Positions 1 to 9,323 of a stretch of 64,000 bases of DNA are shown here, one piece after another. Each line of letters starts with the position of its first letter. The first letter of the stretch is position 1. A program made the translations under genes and the position numbers. Below the pieces are notes generated by a model. That model was not told the DNA's origin, searched no databases, and saw only the letters and a program-made list of their open reading frames with translations. This stretch comes from Physcomitrium patens (Eukaryota > Streptophyta > Bryopsida > Funariales > Funariaceae), in assembly GCF_000002425.4 (NCBI RefSeq), contig NC_037253.1, positions 8,241,176-8,305,175 on the forward strand, read 5' to 3'.

Positions 1-3000
1 ACGCCATTCTTCGAAAGAATCCACTATAGCAAGAAGTTCCTTATCGTGGATCTCATAATTGATTTCAGCAGCAGAGAACTTCCGAGAATAGAATGCAACT
101 AGATGGAGCTTCTTATCTTCACTGATTTGTGAAAGCACAACTCCCAAAGCAAAATTTGAAGCATCAGTTTCTAAATAGAAGGCCTTTGTAAAGTCTGGAT
201 GTACCAAAATTGGAGCTGTAGTAAATGCTGTCTTCAAATCTTGAAACGCCTTCTCCGCCAAAGGTCCCCATTCCAACTTATCCTTGCATGTTAATCGAGT
301 GAGAGGAGCAGCAACTTGAGAATAATTCTTGATGAAGATCCGATAGAAGTTAGCAAAATCAAGAAAGCATTGTACGTCTCTAACCGTCTTCGGAACCTCC
401 CAAGACATGATTGATTCTACTTTCTTGGGATCCATCTTCAAACCTTCTGTAGTCGTAATGAACCCCAAAAATTCCATCTCCGTCTGGTGAAATAAACACT
501 TTTCTAATTTGGCATATAGTCCTCGCTTGCGTAGTTTCTCCAAGACCAAATGAACATGCTCCTCATGCTCTTCCTCGTTTTTAGAGAATATTAGAATATC
601 GTCCAAGTAGATGACAACAAAATCGTCGAGGTGTTCTTGAAAGATGTCATTCATCATATGTTGGAAAACCACTAGAGCCTTGGTAAGACCAAAAGGCATG
701 ACATTATATTCGAAATGACCATACCTTGTACGGAATGCTGTCTTCCACTCATCTCCTTCCTTGATTTGTATGAGATTATAAGCTCTCCTTAGATCAATTT
801 TTGTAAAGATCTTCGCACGTCCAAGTTGTTCTAAGAGACTAGAAATCAAGGGTAATGGGTAACGATTTTTCTTTGTTACCTTGTTGAGGCCTCGATAGTC
901 CACACACATCCGTAATGATCCATCTTTCTTCTTCACAAATAAGATGGGTGCTCCAGCTGATGATTTTGAATGACGAATGAAATTCTTGGCTAGATTCTCG
1001 TCGATGTACTTTCGTAACTCTACCAACTCCATTTGCGATAGATTGTAGATTGGACCAAAAGGTGGTTGTGCTCCTTCTTCCAAGTCTATGGTACAATCAT
1101 ATGGTCGGTGTTCCGGTAGTATGTCGGCGTTCTTCTTTTGAAACACGTCTTCAAAATCTTTATATTGCTCCGGTATACTTGTTGTTGAGATCTTCTCCTC
1201 GGTAGTTGGAGCCGCATAAATGACAAATGGAGTGCCTACCTTAGATGATCTTATAAACGCTCTTGCTCCAATGAATAAGGATTTCTTTTTTCGAGGTTTT
1301 TTACTAGGTTTTTTCTTGGGTGGTTTTGTGGGAAAAGTCATCTTCTGCAACCTCCAATCTATCAATGGATTATGTTTTTCCAACCAAGAAAGACCAAGAA
1401 TAATAGGATTTGATGGGGTTCTAATAATATTAAAAATAATATGACTACTATGGTCTTTAAACGTTACTTCTATAGGTTTTGATTCATGAGTGATACTACC
1501 AGACAATAAAGGTCGCCCATCTATGACCTCAACATGAACAGGTTTTGATTTTTGTACTAAAGGGATCTTATGACGCTTTGCAAATTCTTCGTCTTAAAAA
1601 CAAGCAGATGCTCCTGAGTCTAGTAGTGCTAAGGTTCTCAGTTTTTGAGGGCCGATAAACAGAGGGATTGTAAAACAAAGTGCAGGTTGGGCAGAAAAAA
1701 AGGAACCTGATTGTTGTTGGGATATTTCATTGTCCAGCCGCACGGTTCTTACTGTGGCTGGGTATCCTCGTTTTCCTGAACAAATACTCCCCTAGTCTTG
1801 ACTATGCCTCGATTTTGCTTTTTGGGACAGTTTCCGACTTTGTGGCCTTCTCCACCGCAATACAAGCATAAATTTTCCTCCATACGTCGCTTTTTTTCTT
1901 CTATAGTAAGAGATTTGATACGTACTGCATCAATTTACATGTCTTCTACCTCTGAATGCAAATTCACACCGCTTGCCGACATAGTTGGAGCATGGCAAAT
2001 TGTATGTTGTCTTGAGCGTTGGTCTTGGCGACGTTGGAATAGGCGATTATCGCACTTCACAGCTTGGCTAATGGCTTCATTGAGCGTTCGTGGATCAGGA
2101 AGAGTTAACAGCAAATCCTTCACATCATCTCTTAAATCCCAATAGAATTGACTCATCAAAGCTTCTTCATCCCAATTGATGTCGCATACTAATTGCCTGA
2201 AATCCAAAGCATAGACTGATGTAGAACGCATCCCTTGTCGTAGCAACCGGATCTTTGTTGTAGCCCATCGAACCTTATCGTGTTCACCAAATGCTTCCGC
2301 AAATGCTTCCAAAAAGGTTTCGAAGTTGTTTAATATGGATGATCGTTTCTCAAACAAAGGAGCAAACCATGATAGAGCTTGTCCCGTAAGTAAGGTTCCA
2401 ACAAGCCCAACACGTGACTCCTCCATTGGATATCGTTCGGGCTGTAAAACTGTTATCAACCTGATTTGATTGATGAATCCTTGAAACTTGAAACGTGTTC
2501 CATCAAACTTATCTGGAAGGCTAACTCGAGGCTCCTTATGTTGTAGAACCAGTGGTTCTTATCGAACCTGAGGTAAAGTTGTTTCTCCAAGTGCCGAAAT
2601 TTGAGACTAATGTAGTTTAGATTGTGCTATCCCAGATACTCCATCATTATGAAGCCTTGCCACCACTCCTTCAATCTCTGCAGTTCTTTGTGATAACATA
2701 GCGAGGGCATTCATAATAGCATCTAACTTAGATTCTAAACTTTTTGTCATACTAATGTCTTGACCTCCGGCCATTCTAAAAGAAGGACAAAAATGACCCT
2801 ATAAGAGGCAATATTGGTTTATAGGAGGGTAATCCACAACCTATAAAATGCCTTAAGAATTTCAAGAAGAGGGGTAATCCACTCTCTCCAAGAAGAATAA
2901 GACTCCAATATTGTAACAGAAGAAGTATGAGTTTAGAAGAGGGTAATCCGCAACGTCTAAAAAATGCTAGTATACCTTCAAGTAGAGGGGTAATCCACAC

Positions 3001-3041
3001 TCTACTAAGAAAGAACTAGCTCTGATATCTCAAGTTAGTGG

Positions 3042-3052
3042 AGTCTCGATAA
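3042..3052 (-). other. Predicted self-primed primer-binding site of element A
   Basis: Two bases inside the 5' LTR there is an 11-base stretch complementary at 10 of 11 positions to the predicted 5' end of the transcript (3180-3190). A motif resembling the inner part of the usual plant tRNA-iMet site (ATATCAGAGC) lies about 25 bases further in, at 3019-3029, too far from the LTR and without the TGG that pairs with CCA. Confidence 0.5.
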
Positions 3053-3179
3053 ACTGTCACGGACACAAAATACAGACTTGAAATCTAACAAGAAGTTCAA
3101 GAAGAAGTGGCAGAACTAGATTAAACAGATGAATATAAAAACAACACCAGAAAGGTGAGCTAGAACTCCAAGAGATGTG

Positions 3180-3222
3180 TTGTCGAGACTGAAGAACTCT
3201 TCAGCCTCGATCCCTATATATA
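3180..3222 (-). promoter_or_regulatory. LTR TATA box and predicted transcript start of element A
   Basis: An 8-base TATA box (TATATATA, 3215-3222) is read leftward. The 11-mer AGTCTCGACAA begins at 3190, 33 bases from the first T of the TATA box, where a transcript would be expected to start. This 11-mer is the predicted self-primer for the site at 3042-3052. An imperfect inverted repeat with arms of about 12 bp overlaps this point. Confidence 0.5.
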
Positions 3223-3262
3223 CTCCTATTTAGGAAGCTTCTCGAGCTACTTCTATTAACTA

Positions 3263-3481
3263 GGAAGCTTCTAGAAGGTTCCAGAGGCTTCTTTTCTAGA
3301 AGATTCTAGAAACTTCTCGAGCTACTTCTATTAACTAGGAAGCTTCTAGAAAGTTCCAGAGGATTCCTTTTTAGAAGCTTCTAGAAACTTCTCTTCTAGA
3401 AGGTTCCAGAGACTTCCTTTGTAGAAGCTTTTAGAAACTTCTCTCTAAAAGGTTCCAGAGGCTTCTCTTCTAGAAGGTTCC
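3263..3481 (-). promoter_or_regulatory. Array of perfect heat-shock-element units in the LTR of A
   Basis: Heat shock factor sites are alternating nGAAn/nTTCn units on a 5-bp grid. Uninterrupted perfect runs are seen at 3263-3282 (4 units), 3293-3317 (5), 3338-3357 (4), 3373-3392 (4, followed on the same grid by 3 more to 3407) and 3462-3481 (4). The array lies 40-270 bp upstream of the LTR TATA box in transcription order, where an inducible promoter would carry it. Element C has the same motif runs. Function is inferred from the motif only. Confidence 0.6.
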
Positions 3482-6480
3482 AGAGGCTTGTTTTCTAAAA
3501 GGTTCTAGAAACTTCTCTCTAGAAAGTTCTAAGGAATATGTCCCTAACATTAAGCTAACTTCATGAATTTCTTTAGTGTGGGATCTTCGTCATATTAGCG
3601 CTGAATTCAATGTAGATTGACATTTCGGTGCTACAACCAAAAGTTGCTTCATTATAATTGAAGGCTGAATAACATCCAAATCCTTCAGAATGTCATAGGG
3701 TTCCATATTGAGAGTAATTTCCAATGTTCTTTTGCGTTTCATTAGTTTCGATTTTACTCCATGAGGTAAGATATTCTTCTGCCGTGGACTCAGAATTGGA
3801 ACAGCAGCCCGAGCTTCTTTGTAATTTCTGCCCTTGAGAGGATCTTTCAATGGATAGGATGTTTCTCGGAATTGTGTAGAGATCAAAACTGCTTGAAACG
3901 GAACCGAAGCCTCCGTAATTGGGACCTCATTGGGTTCTGCCACCGAATCAGGTCTCATACTGGGTACAAAGTCCGTAACATGACCTGAATTGGATGGTCT
4001 TGGCAAATTGGCATGTGGAACCGAATTGAGTTCCTCAGTTTCTTGAGGTCTCAATATTGAGATACGTCCCAATACTGATATTGGTTCATTTAGCCCCATG
4101 GACGGTGCTACTTGCTCTCTTACGATTAGTTCATCCATGTCGTGAATTGGATTCTTGTCTTTTTGTTGGCCTCTAGTAAGTACTGCATTCACCACCTCGA
4201 TACAATGTACTAGTGAGTTTCATTGAACAGGGCCTTTGTCCTCCGTCGATTGGCTTGTTTGCATTTGCTGGTCCCGGTTATTATAATTAAAGGGCGCATT
4301 GCACTGCTGATAAGTGTGACCAGACTACTTATAATTTCCATATATTCGAGCATAGTCATCACTAGCCATTGAATTGGAACATTCATTGGCATAATGACCA
4401 ATCTGTCTGCAACGAAAACAACAAAGTGGTCTTCTTGCACCCCATTCAGGGATATTAGATGTCTCTACTGGTATATAACGGCTAGGTCTGTCCCATGTCG
4501 GATGAGTAAAGGATCCTGGTTGACCCATTGTTACTGTAGAGTCTGGCATTAGATTTGTCTTGGGTGGATATTGATGGTATCTTGGTTGGTTCATCGCCAA
4601 TCCGTGAGTATTGGATACACCTTCTTAGAGAAATTCAGAGTTTAGAAAATTAGAATAATTCATGTTTTATTTATTCGCTTGATTTCCATTCTAGCCAAAC
4701 CTATTTCTCGTTTGCACTTGATTGATGTTCCACTGGGTTGGTTGAGTCATTATCTGATTATTGAATTGTTGTTGCTTTCGTAAATTCCAACAGTTCGTGG
4801 TAATATGATTGCCCCTGCAAAAGGTATATTGTATAGTCATTTGAGGTGGTGAAGGACATTCTGTTACTAAATGACCTTGTCCCTTTCAATTGCTGCACCA
4901 GACATTGGGATGCATATTGGTTGATTTATGCCTTTTATCTTTATCCTTGGCCAAATTCACAGCCAATTTATCCATTTCTTTCGTCAATGTTAACAGCAAT
5001 GACTCATTGGGATCCCTTGATACCAATGTATTTGGAAATTTCTTTATAGGTATTGGTTTTTGATACGCGAAATAAGGTGCATATGGATGTGATGATGATG
5101 GTAGTACAGCTTGCAATGAAACGGCATCCACTATTCCCTATGGAATTGTACCATAATCATTCCTTCCAAGATAACTTTCCGATGTGTCATTCCAATTTGT
5201 CATTTGATAATCTCCTTGAGATGGAATCATCGTGGCTCCAATTCTTAAGTTCTCGTCATAGTGACATTCCTTCCATACTTTCGCTCGCTCAAGAGATGAT
5301 GCAGTGGTGGTTGATTGGACTTCCTTTACAAACATCTTCAATTCTTGTGGGTGTAGTCCATTAACCAATATGGACAATACAAACGATTTTGGCATTTGGT
5401 TATTTGGCCATTTTCGAAGTATATCTGCTACACAACCATAATATGACTGTACTGCCTCCCCTAGGATCATTTTGCTGTTCATTAACCTCTCTCAAAGGCG
5501 GTCTACAAAACCAATTGGCTAAAAATGAAATAAAAATGCATTCTTCAATGCTTTCCAATTCGAAAATTCACCCACTGGTTGGCAGTTGTACCATTCAAAT
5601 GCCGTGTCTTTTAACGTCGCTGGCAGCCATCGCAACCAAATATCTTCAGTTCTGCCATTATAAGCTACACATGTTGTAAGAAACTGAGACAAATGTTGAT
5701 CGGGATCCTCACCTACAAATCCCTAAAAAGTAAGTAGTAGCGCGACACTAGTCGTACGATCACCTATTGCATCCATTTGTACTGCAATCGGAACAGTTAG
5801 TCCTCCTGACGCCATTGAATTTCTTGTTCTGCTAAACTCCATTTTAAAATAATCTCTGCTTTCCCTTATTCTAATTTTCGAGCTCTCAGTGCTCCTCGAT
5901 TTACTGTTATTTTTTGTAATTAGTTTTATTGGTTGAATTGTAAGTGAAAACGTTAGATTTTGAAATATAATATAGTTATCTTTATTGGCAACCAATTTGT
6001 GCCAATCTGAAGAGCCACTATTGCTCGTTTCAGGGGTACCTCCTACTGAAAGAATACCCAATGGAGTACCAAATTCTTCTACGCCTCTTTCTCTTTCAGT
6101 TAACGACCTCAAGATTTCCACTGGAATGTTAACAAAATTTCCCACGAGTGTTCTTGGTAGTTTTTCTAATGGTACATATGACTGCAGAATTAACAGTCTG
6201 TCCGGTTCTTGATATATTTGGATGCGTCGACAAGCTTGTAACCATGGTTTAATCCACTTGTGTCAATGCTTCCTTTTAAGATTACGTTCTTGCTCCTCTC
6301 TTAGTAAGTTCCTTCTTTGCGCTCTTTCCTGTCTTTCTCTCAACTAATTTATTTTTTTCGATGCAATGCTCTAGTTCTTATTAACTATGATCTTACTTCA
6401 AACACTACTGAAATCGTCTTCCATTGTCAATTTTCTCAAACATTTGGTAATTAATTCCTAACACTCAAAGCTATTATTAC

Positions 6481-6498
6481 TCCCCGGCAACGGCGCCA
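6481..6498 (-). other. tRNA-type primer-binding site of element B
   Basis: On the minus strand this 18-mer begins TGGCGCC and ends CCGGGGA. That is the primer-binding sequence seen just inside the 5' LTR of many plant Ty3/gypsy elements of the Tat/Athila sort. It lies 3 bases from the LTR edge at 6502. It contrasts with the chromoviruses in this window, which lack an adjacent tRNA-type site. Confidence 0.7.
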
Positions 6499-6501
6499 AA
6501 A

Positions 6502-6635
6502 TGTGATTGCTCGTTTTACTTATTCCAGAAGAAACCTCCCAGCATAAACCCATATAGGGGGATTCGAACACGAGGAATGACTAATTGCTTAAGCGTTCAT
6601 GTTAGGGTCACACAATCAATTACCTCTTGAATGTA
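6502..6635 (-). repeat. 5' LTR of element B, first part
   Basis: The LTR starts TGTGATTGCTCG next to the primer-binding site and is cut at 6635, where element F is inserted with a 5-bp duplication. The remainder resumes after F at 13014. Confidence 0.65.
6631..6635. repeat. Target-site duplication of element F, left copy (ATGTA)
   Basis: The five bases ATGTA directly precede the LTR at 6636 and are repeated directly after the other LTR at 13009-13013. This exact 5-bp duplication proves the two LTRs belong to one insertion. Confidence 0.95.
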
Positions 6636-7187
6636 TGTCAAGGACAAAGACTCGATGAGGAAAAATATACACCAAAAGGCTATCTCGATATAATAAGTCA
6701 AAATATAAACAAGTAGGTATATTAAAAGGAAACTGGAATGGCTATTGCCACAAGACAAGAAACTAAAGACTCTTGAACCTAGACTAGAAGCAAGAAAGGA
6801 GTTGACAAGAGTGAAGAAGCCTTCACTCTTGTCTCTATATATACTATCTAACTAGGGGCTACATGGCGACGTTCTATAGGACCTCCAATATGTGTTGACT
6901 TTGTAGGACACATGCCTTGACTTACAAGGCAAGTTTTTCTACGTGTGGACCACATAGTTAGCTTGATCTTCAAGCTAACAATATGTGTGGCACATGGCCA
7001 ACTTGTTGACCACGTTTCTAATCCAAAAAGTCAATTAAAGACACCTATGAAGTCAAAGCAGCGTCTAGGAAGTTTCTAGGAAGCTTCTATATTAAATATT
7101 ATATAATTAACTTACTTTTATCTACTTTTACTTACTTCTACCTATTTCTATATGTAATTATTAGCTTACATGATTATGGCCGTGACA
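6636..7187 (-). repeat. 3' LTR of element F
   Basis: Bounded TGTCAAGG...CCGTGACA on the plus strand and read on the minus strand. It contains a TATA box near 6836-6844 and a 30-base inverted repeat at 6804-6833 with two 13-bp arms around a 4-base loop. A short pair of heat-shock-like units (GGAAG/TTTCT and GGAAG/CTTCT) lies at 7068-7088. Confidence 0.95.
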
Positions 7188-7200
7188 TTACCCCCCCTTC
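7188..7200 (-). other. Polypurine tract of element F
   Basis: On the minus strand, GAAGGGGGGTAA directly abuts the start of the 3' LTR (TGTCACGG). This is where plus-strand DNA synthesis is primed in LTR elements. The same arrangement precedes the LTR at 18552 and, decayed, at 40770. Confidence 0.85.
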
Positions 7201-7228
7201 TAGAGACGAGTTCCACGAGGAGCGGTCA

Positions 7229-7651
7229 TCATATGTTGAGGAAATCTATGATGCGACGAATTATATTCGCCACATACTCTGATCTCTGTTCTCTTCGAAG
7301 ATGATTGATAGGGCCTCTCAACCATCGGTAGTGTCCCATACCAGGGCGGGAAGACCACCCAGTTATTTGATCATTATTGAGGCCTTCATAACTTCCTTCG
7401 AATAGAATATTCGGAACACCATCAGGAGTTGTTCCTACCTCTAGCAAAATCACCAAACATCGGGAGTCCCTTCCCAAATCATGATACCAAACGCGTTGTA
7501 TCTCACCATCTGTTCGAGGAAGAACATGTCGTTCTTGAAGATCTTCATCTCGATTGTGTCGTCTTGAAGGTTGTGACAATCGTGATGTCTCGTCCGGCAG
7601 GTCAGCAAACGAAGGTTCTTGAGTTGAATCCGCTGGTTGTTGGCTCTCCAT
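7229..7651 (-). CDS. Extra open frame between integrase and 3' LTR of element F (140 codons), unknown function
   Basis: This frame lies after the chromodomain integrase and 28 bp before the polypurine tract. The product is rich in Arg, Asp and Gln in its N-terminal half. Its C-terminal half is better conserved, with a Gly-Trp patch (GHYRWLRGPINHL) and a basic end (YVANIIRRIIDFLNI). I recognise no domain. The same C-terminal sequence is recognisable in two other copies in this window, in fragment D (about 18240-18508) and element N (about 40301-40728). That argues it is an inherited part of the family and not a chance frame. It could be an accessory protein or a spliced C-terminal piece of pol; the sequence alone does not decide. 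Confidence 0.6.
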   Translation of the reverse strand: MESQQPADSTQEPSFADLPDETSRLSQPSRRHNRDEDLQERHVLPRTDGEIQRVWYHDLGRDSRCLVILLEVGTTPDGVPNILFEGSYEGLNNDQITGWSSRPGMGHYRWLRGPINHLRREQRSEYVANIIRRIIDFLNI

Positions 7652-7745
7652 CTAATTAGTATCACAAATGTAAAGAAGTTACAAACAAGGATAGGAAATT
7701 GAATGTTATCTTGCCTCAATCTTGTCTCTTTTATAAGAGAGATTT

Positions 7746-9317
7746 TCATCTTGGTTTTGATGGATGTCGTTGATGAAAAACTTTGACTTTAGCTGATGCA
7801 TTTGCTAGATTCCTGGATGGCTCCCATGTGCGTTCACTAATATCATATCCGCGCCAATGAACAAGATATTCCAGCTTATTTCGGCGCCGCCTTGAGTCTA
7901 ATATCTCTTCCACCTCAAATTCTTCATTATTATCTACTTCTATAGGAGGCGATGGCATTTGTCTTCTTCCTTGTATATCCACTGTCTTATATGGTTCAAG
8001 AAGATATACGTGGAATACAGGATGGATCTTCATTGACTCCGGTAGATGTAACCGATATGCAATTGGGTTGATCTGTTCAGAAACAGAAAAAGGGCCAAGC
8101 CTACGATAGTCCAACTTGTCACAAGGTCGAGTAGTCTTGATATTGCGACGAAGTAGCCATACCTTATCACCTACGTTGATTTGTGGTTGCTCCTTACGAT
8201 ATAGATCTGCGTTTATTTTTTGTCGTTCTTGAGCTTCCTTCAATTGCGTCTTCATTATTGCATGTAACTCTGACAACCGATTTGCCATATCTTCTGCTGC
8301 AGGATTATCAACTTTTGAAAAATCAAAAGTATCAAGTCGTGGATGATAGCCATAATTGGCAAAGAAAGGTGTTTGTTGCGTGGAAGAATGTACCGTATTA
8401 TTATAAGCAAACTCTGCCAATGGCAGAAGGGTTGTCCAATCATCTTGTTGGTAGTTGATAGTACACCTTAAATACTGCTCCAAGACTTGGTTTACGCGCT
8501 CTGTTTGTCCATCAGTTTGAGGATGGAAAGCCGAAGATAGCTTTATGTCCACTTTTAAAATCTTGAAAAGGGTCCTCCAAAATCTTGACACAAATTGAGT
8601 TCTCCTATCTGATATGATATCTTTAGGTAATCCATGATAGCGATAGATATTATCAATGAAAAGCTTAGCTGTTTCTTCACCTGTGATAGATTTTGTACAT
8701 GGCACAAAATGTGCCATCTTGGTGAAACGATCTACTATCACAAATATAGAATCATAAGATCTTGAGCTTGGAAGATCTGTGATGAAATCCATAGAAACAG
8801 AAGACCATGGTTGTTCTGGTATAGGTAATGGCTGAAGAAGTCCGTAAGGTCGATGACGAGGAATTTTTGATCTTGAACAAATATCACATGATTGTACAAA
8901 GTCTTTGACTGACTTCCACATTTGTGGCCACCAAAAATCTCTTGATATGAGTTCCAAAGTCTTATTATATCCAAAGTGCCTTGCTGCTGGAAAGTCATGA
9001 CGTGCTTGAAGAACACGTAAACGTGCTTCTCCTTCTGGAACATATAGGCGTCCTTCAAAATATAATAGATTATTCTTGAACTCAAACTTAGAAGGATCAT
9101 GAGACTTGGAAGAATTATTCTCGATATCATAAACAAGAGGGTCTGAGGACATACTGGACTGGATTTGCTTGAAAAAAGTTGAATCAACAGTCAATGTTGA
9201 TTTCATTGCTCGGAGATGAAATTGCTCCGGTTTCAAGAGGACCGTTCTTTGTTGCTCAAAAGCTGCATCTCCTTCTTTTGGTGCAAAATAAGAACGTCTA
9301 GATAGGACATCAGACAA
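7746..9317 (-). CDS. Element F pol, integrase with C-terminal chromodomain (523 codons)
   Basis: Parts in order: a short linker, the HHCC zinc-binding region (about residues 105-150), the integrase catalytic core (about 165-325), a C-terminal integrase region, and a chromodomain (about 455-515, containing the aromatic-rich LVHWRGYD and WEPSRNL stretches). Chromodomains on integrases are the defining mark of chromoviruses and are thought to steer insertion to marked chromatin. The frame follows the RT frame within a few bases. It belongs to a retroelement fossil and is not a host gene. Confidence 0.9.
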   Translation of the reverse strand: MSDVLSRRSYFAPKEGDAAFEQQRTVLLKPEQFHLRAMKSTLTVDSTFFKQIQSSMSSDPLVYDIENNSSKSHDPSKFEFKNNLLYFEGRLYVPEGEARLRVLQARHDFPAARHFGYNKTLELISRDFWWPQMWKSVKDFVQSCDICSRSKIPRHRPYGLLQPLPIPEQPWSSVSMDFITDLPSSRSYDSIFVIVDRFTKMAHFVPCTKSITGEETAKLFIDNIYRYHGLPKDIISDRRTQFVSRFWRTLFKILKVDIKLSSAFHPQTDGQTERVNQVLEQYLRCTINYQQDDWTTLLPLAEFAYNNTVHSSTQQTPFFANYGYHPRLDTFDFSKVDNPAAEDMANRLSELHAIMKTQLKEAQERQKINADLYRKEQPQINVGDKVWLLRRNIKTTRPCDKLDYRRLGPFSVSEQINPIAYRLHLPESMKIHPVFHVYLLEPYKTVDIQGRRQMPSPPIEVDNNEEFEVEEILDSRRRRNKLEYLVHWRGYDISERTWEPSRNLANASAKVKVFHQRHPSKPR

Positions 9318-9323
9318 ACCTTG

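Larger units (their letters stand above)
1..3549 (-). mobile_element. Element A: Ty3/gypsy chromovirus-type LTR retroelement, 5' half, runs off left edge
   Basis: This is a fossil LTR retroelement read on the minus strand. From the left edge it shows RNase H (about 1-250), reverse transcriptase (about 250-1080, with the YLDD-type centre near 605), protease/linker (about 1200-1690), gag with a CCHC-like region (about 1690-2770), an untranslated leader, and the 5' LTR at 3055-3549. The order gag-protease-RT-RNase H is normal for Ty3/gypsy. The protein sequence closely resembles element F in this window, but the LTR is a different family, shared with element C. The copy is broken (several breaks, roughly five to ten). 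It sits inside the internal region of element B, so it is younger than B. The integrase end and 3' LTR lie outside the window. Confidence 0.85.
3055..3549 (-). repeat. 5' LTR of element A (495 bp)
   Basis: The LTR is bounded by TG...CA (TGTCACGGAC at the left, GTCCCTAACA at the right on the plus strand) and is read on the minus strand. It contains a TATA box at 3215-3222 and, upstream of it, a minisatellite-like run of TTCTAGAAGGTTC-type units. The same LTR, shorter in the repeat part (297 bp), recurs in element C at 17428-17724, which supports both ends. The partner LTR lies left of the window, so age cannot be estimated. Confidence 0.85.
3550..6635 (-). mobile_element. Element B: Ty3/gypsy-like LTR retroelement, gag region and start of 5' LTR
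   Basis: This minus-strand fossil has a tRNA-type primer-binding site at 6481-6498, and the LTR starts at 6502 on the far side of it. Reading inward (leftward), a gag-like region covers about 6145-4330, with CCHC zinc-knuckle signatures near 4845-4905, 4790-4830 and 4380-4430. An open stretch at 3590-4195 (201 codons) of unknown role follows before element A interrupts it at 3549/3550. Neither gag nor the 201-codon frame resembles the chromoviruses around it, so this is a separate family. It is broken in many places. Its pol is not in the window. Its LTR continues at 13014 beyond element F, which inserted into it. Confidence 0.7.

Noticed and set aside
3235-3530. Regularly spaced repeats reminiscent of a CRISPR array
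   Set aside because: Units are 5-bp-grid GAA/TTC motifs without unique spacers, in a plant LTR. A heat-shock-element array explains them.
6540-6600. tRNA-like GATTCGAAC stretch suggesting a tRNA gene
   Set aside because: Only a T-arm-like piece is present, with no D or anticodon arm at the right spacing, and it falls in the LTR of element B.
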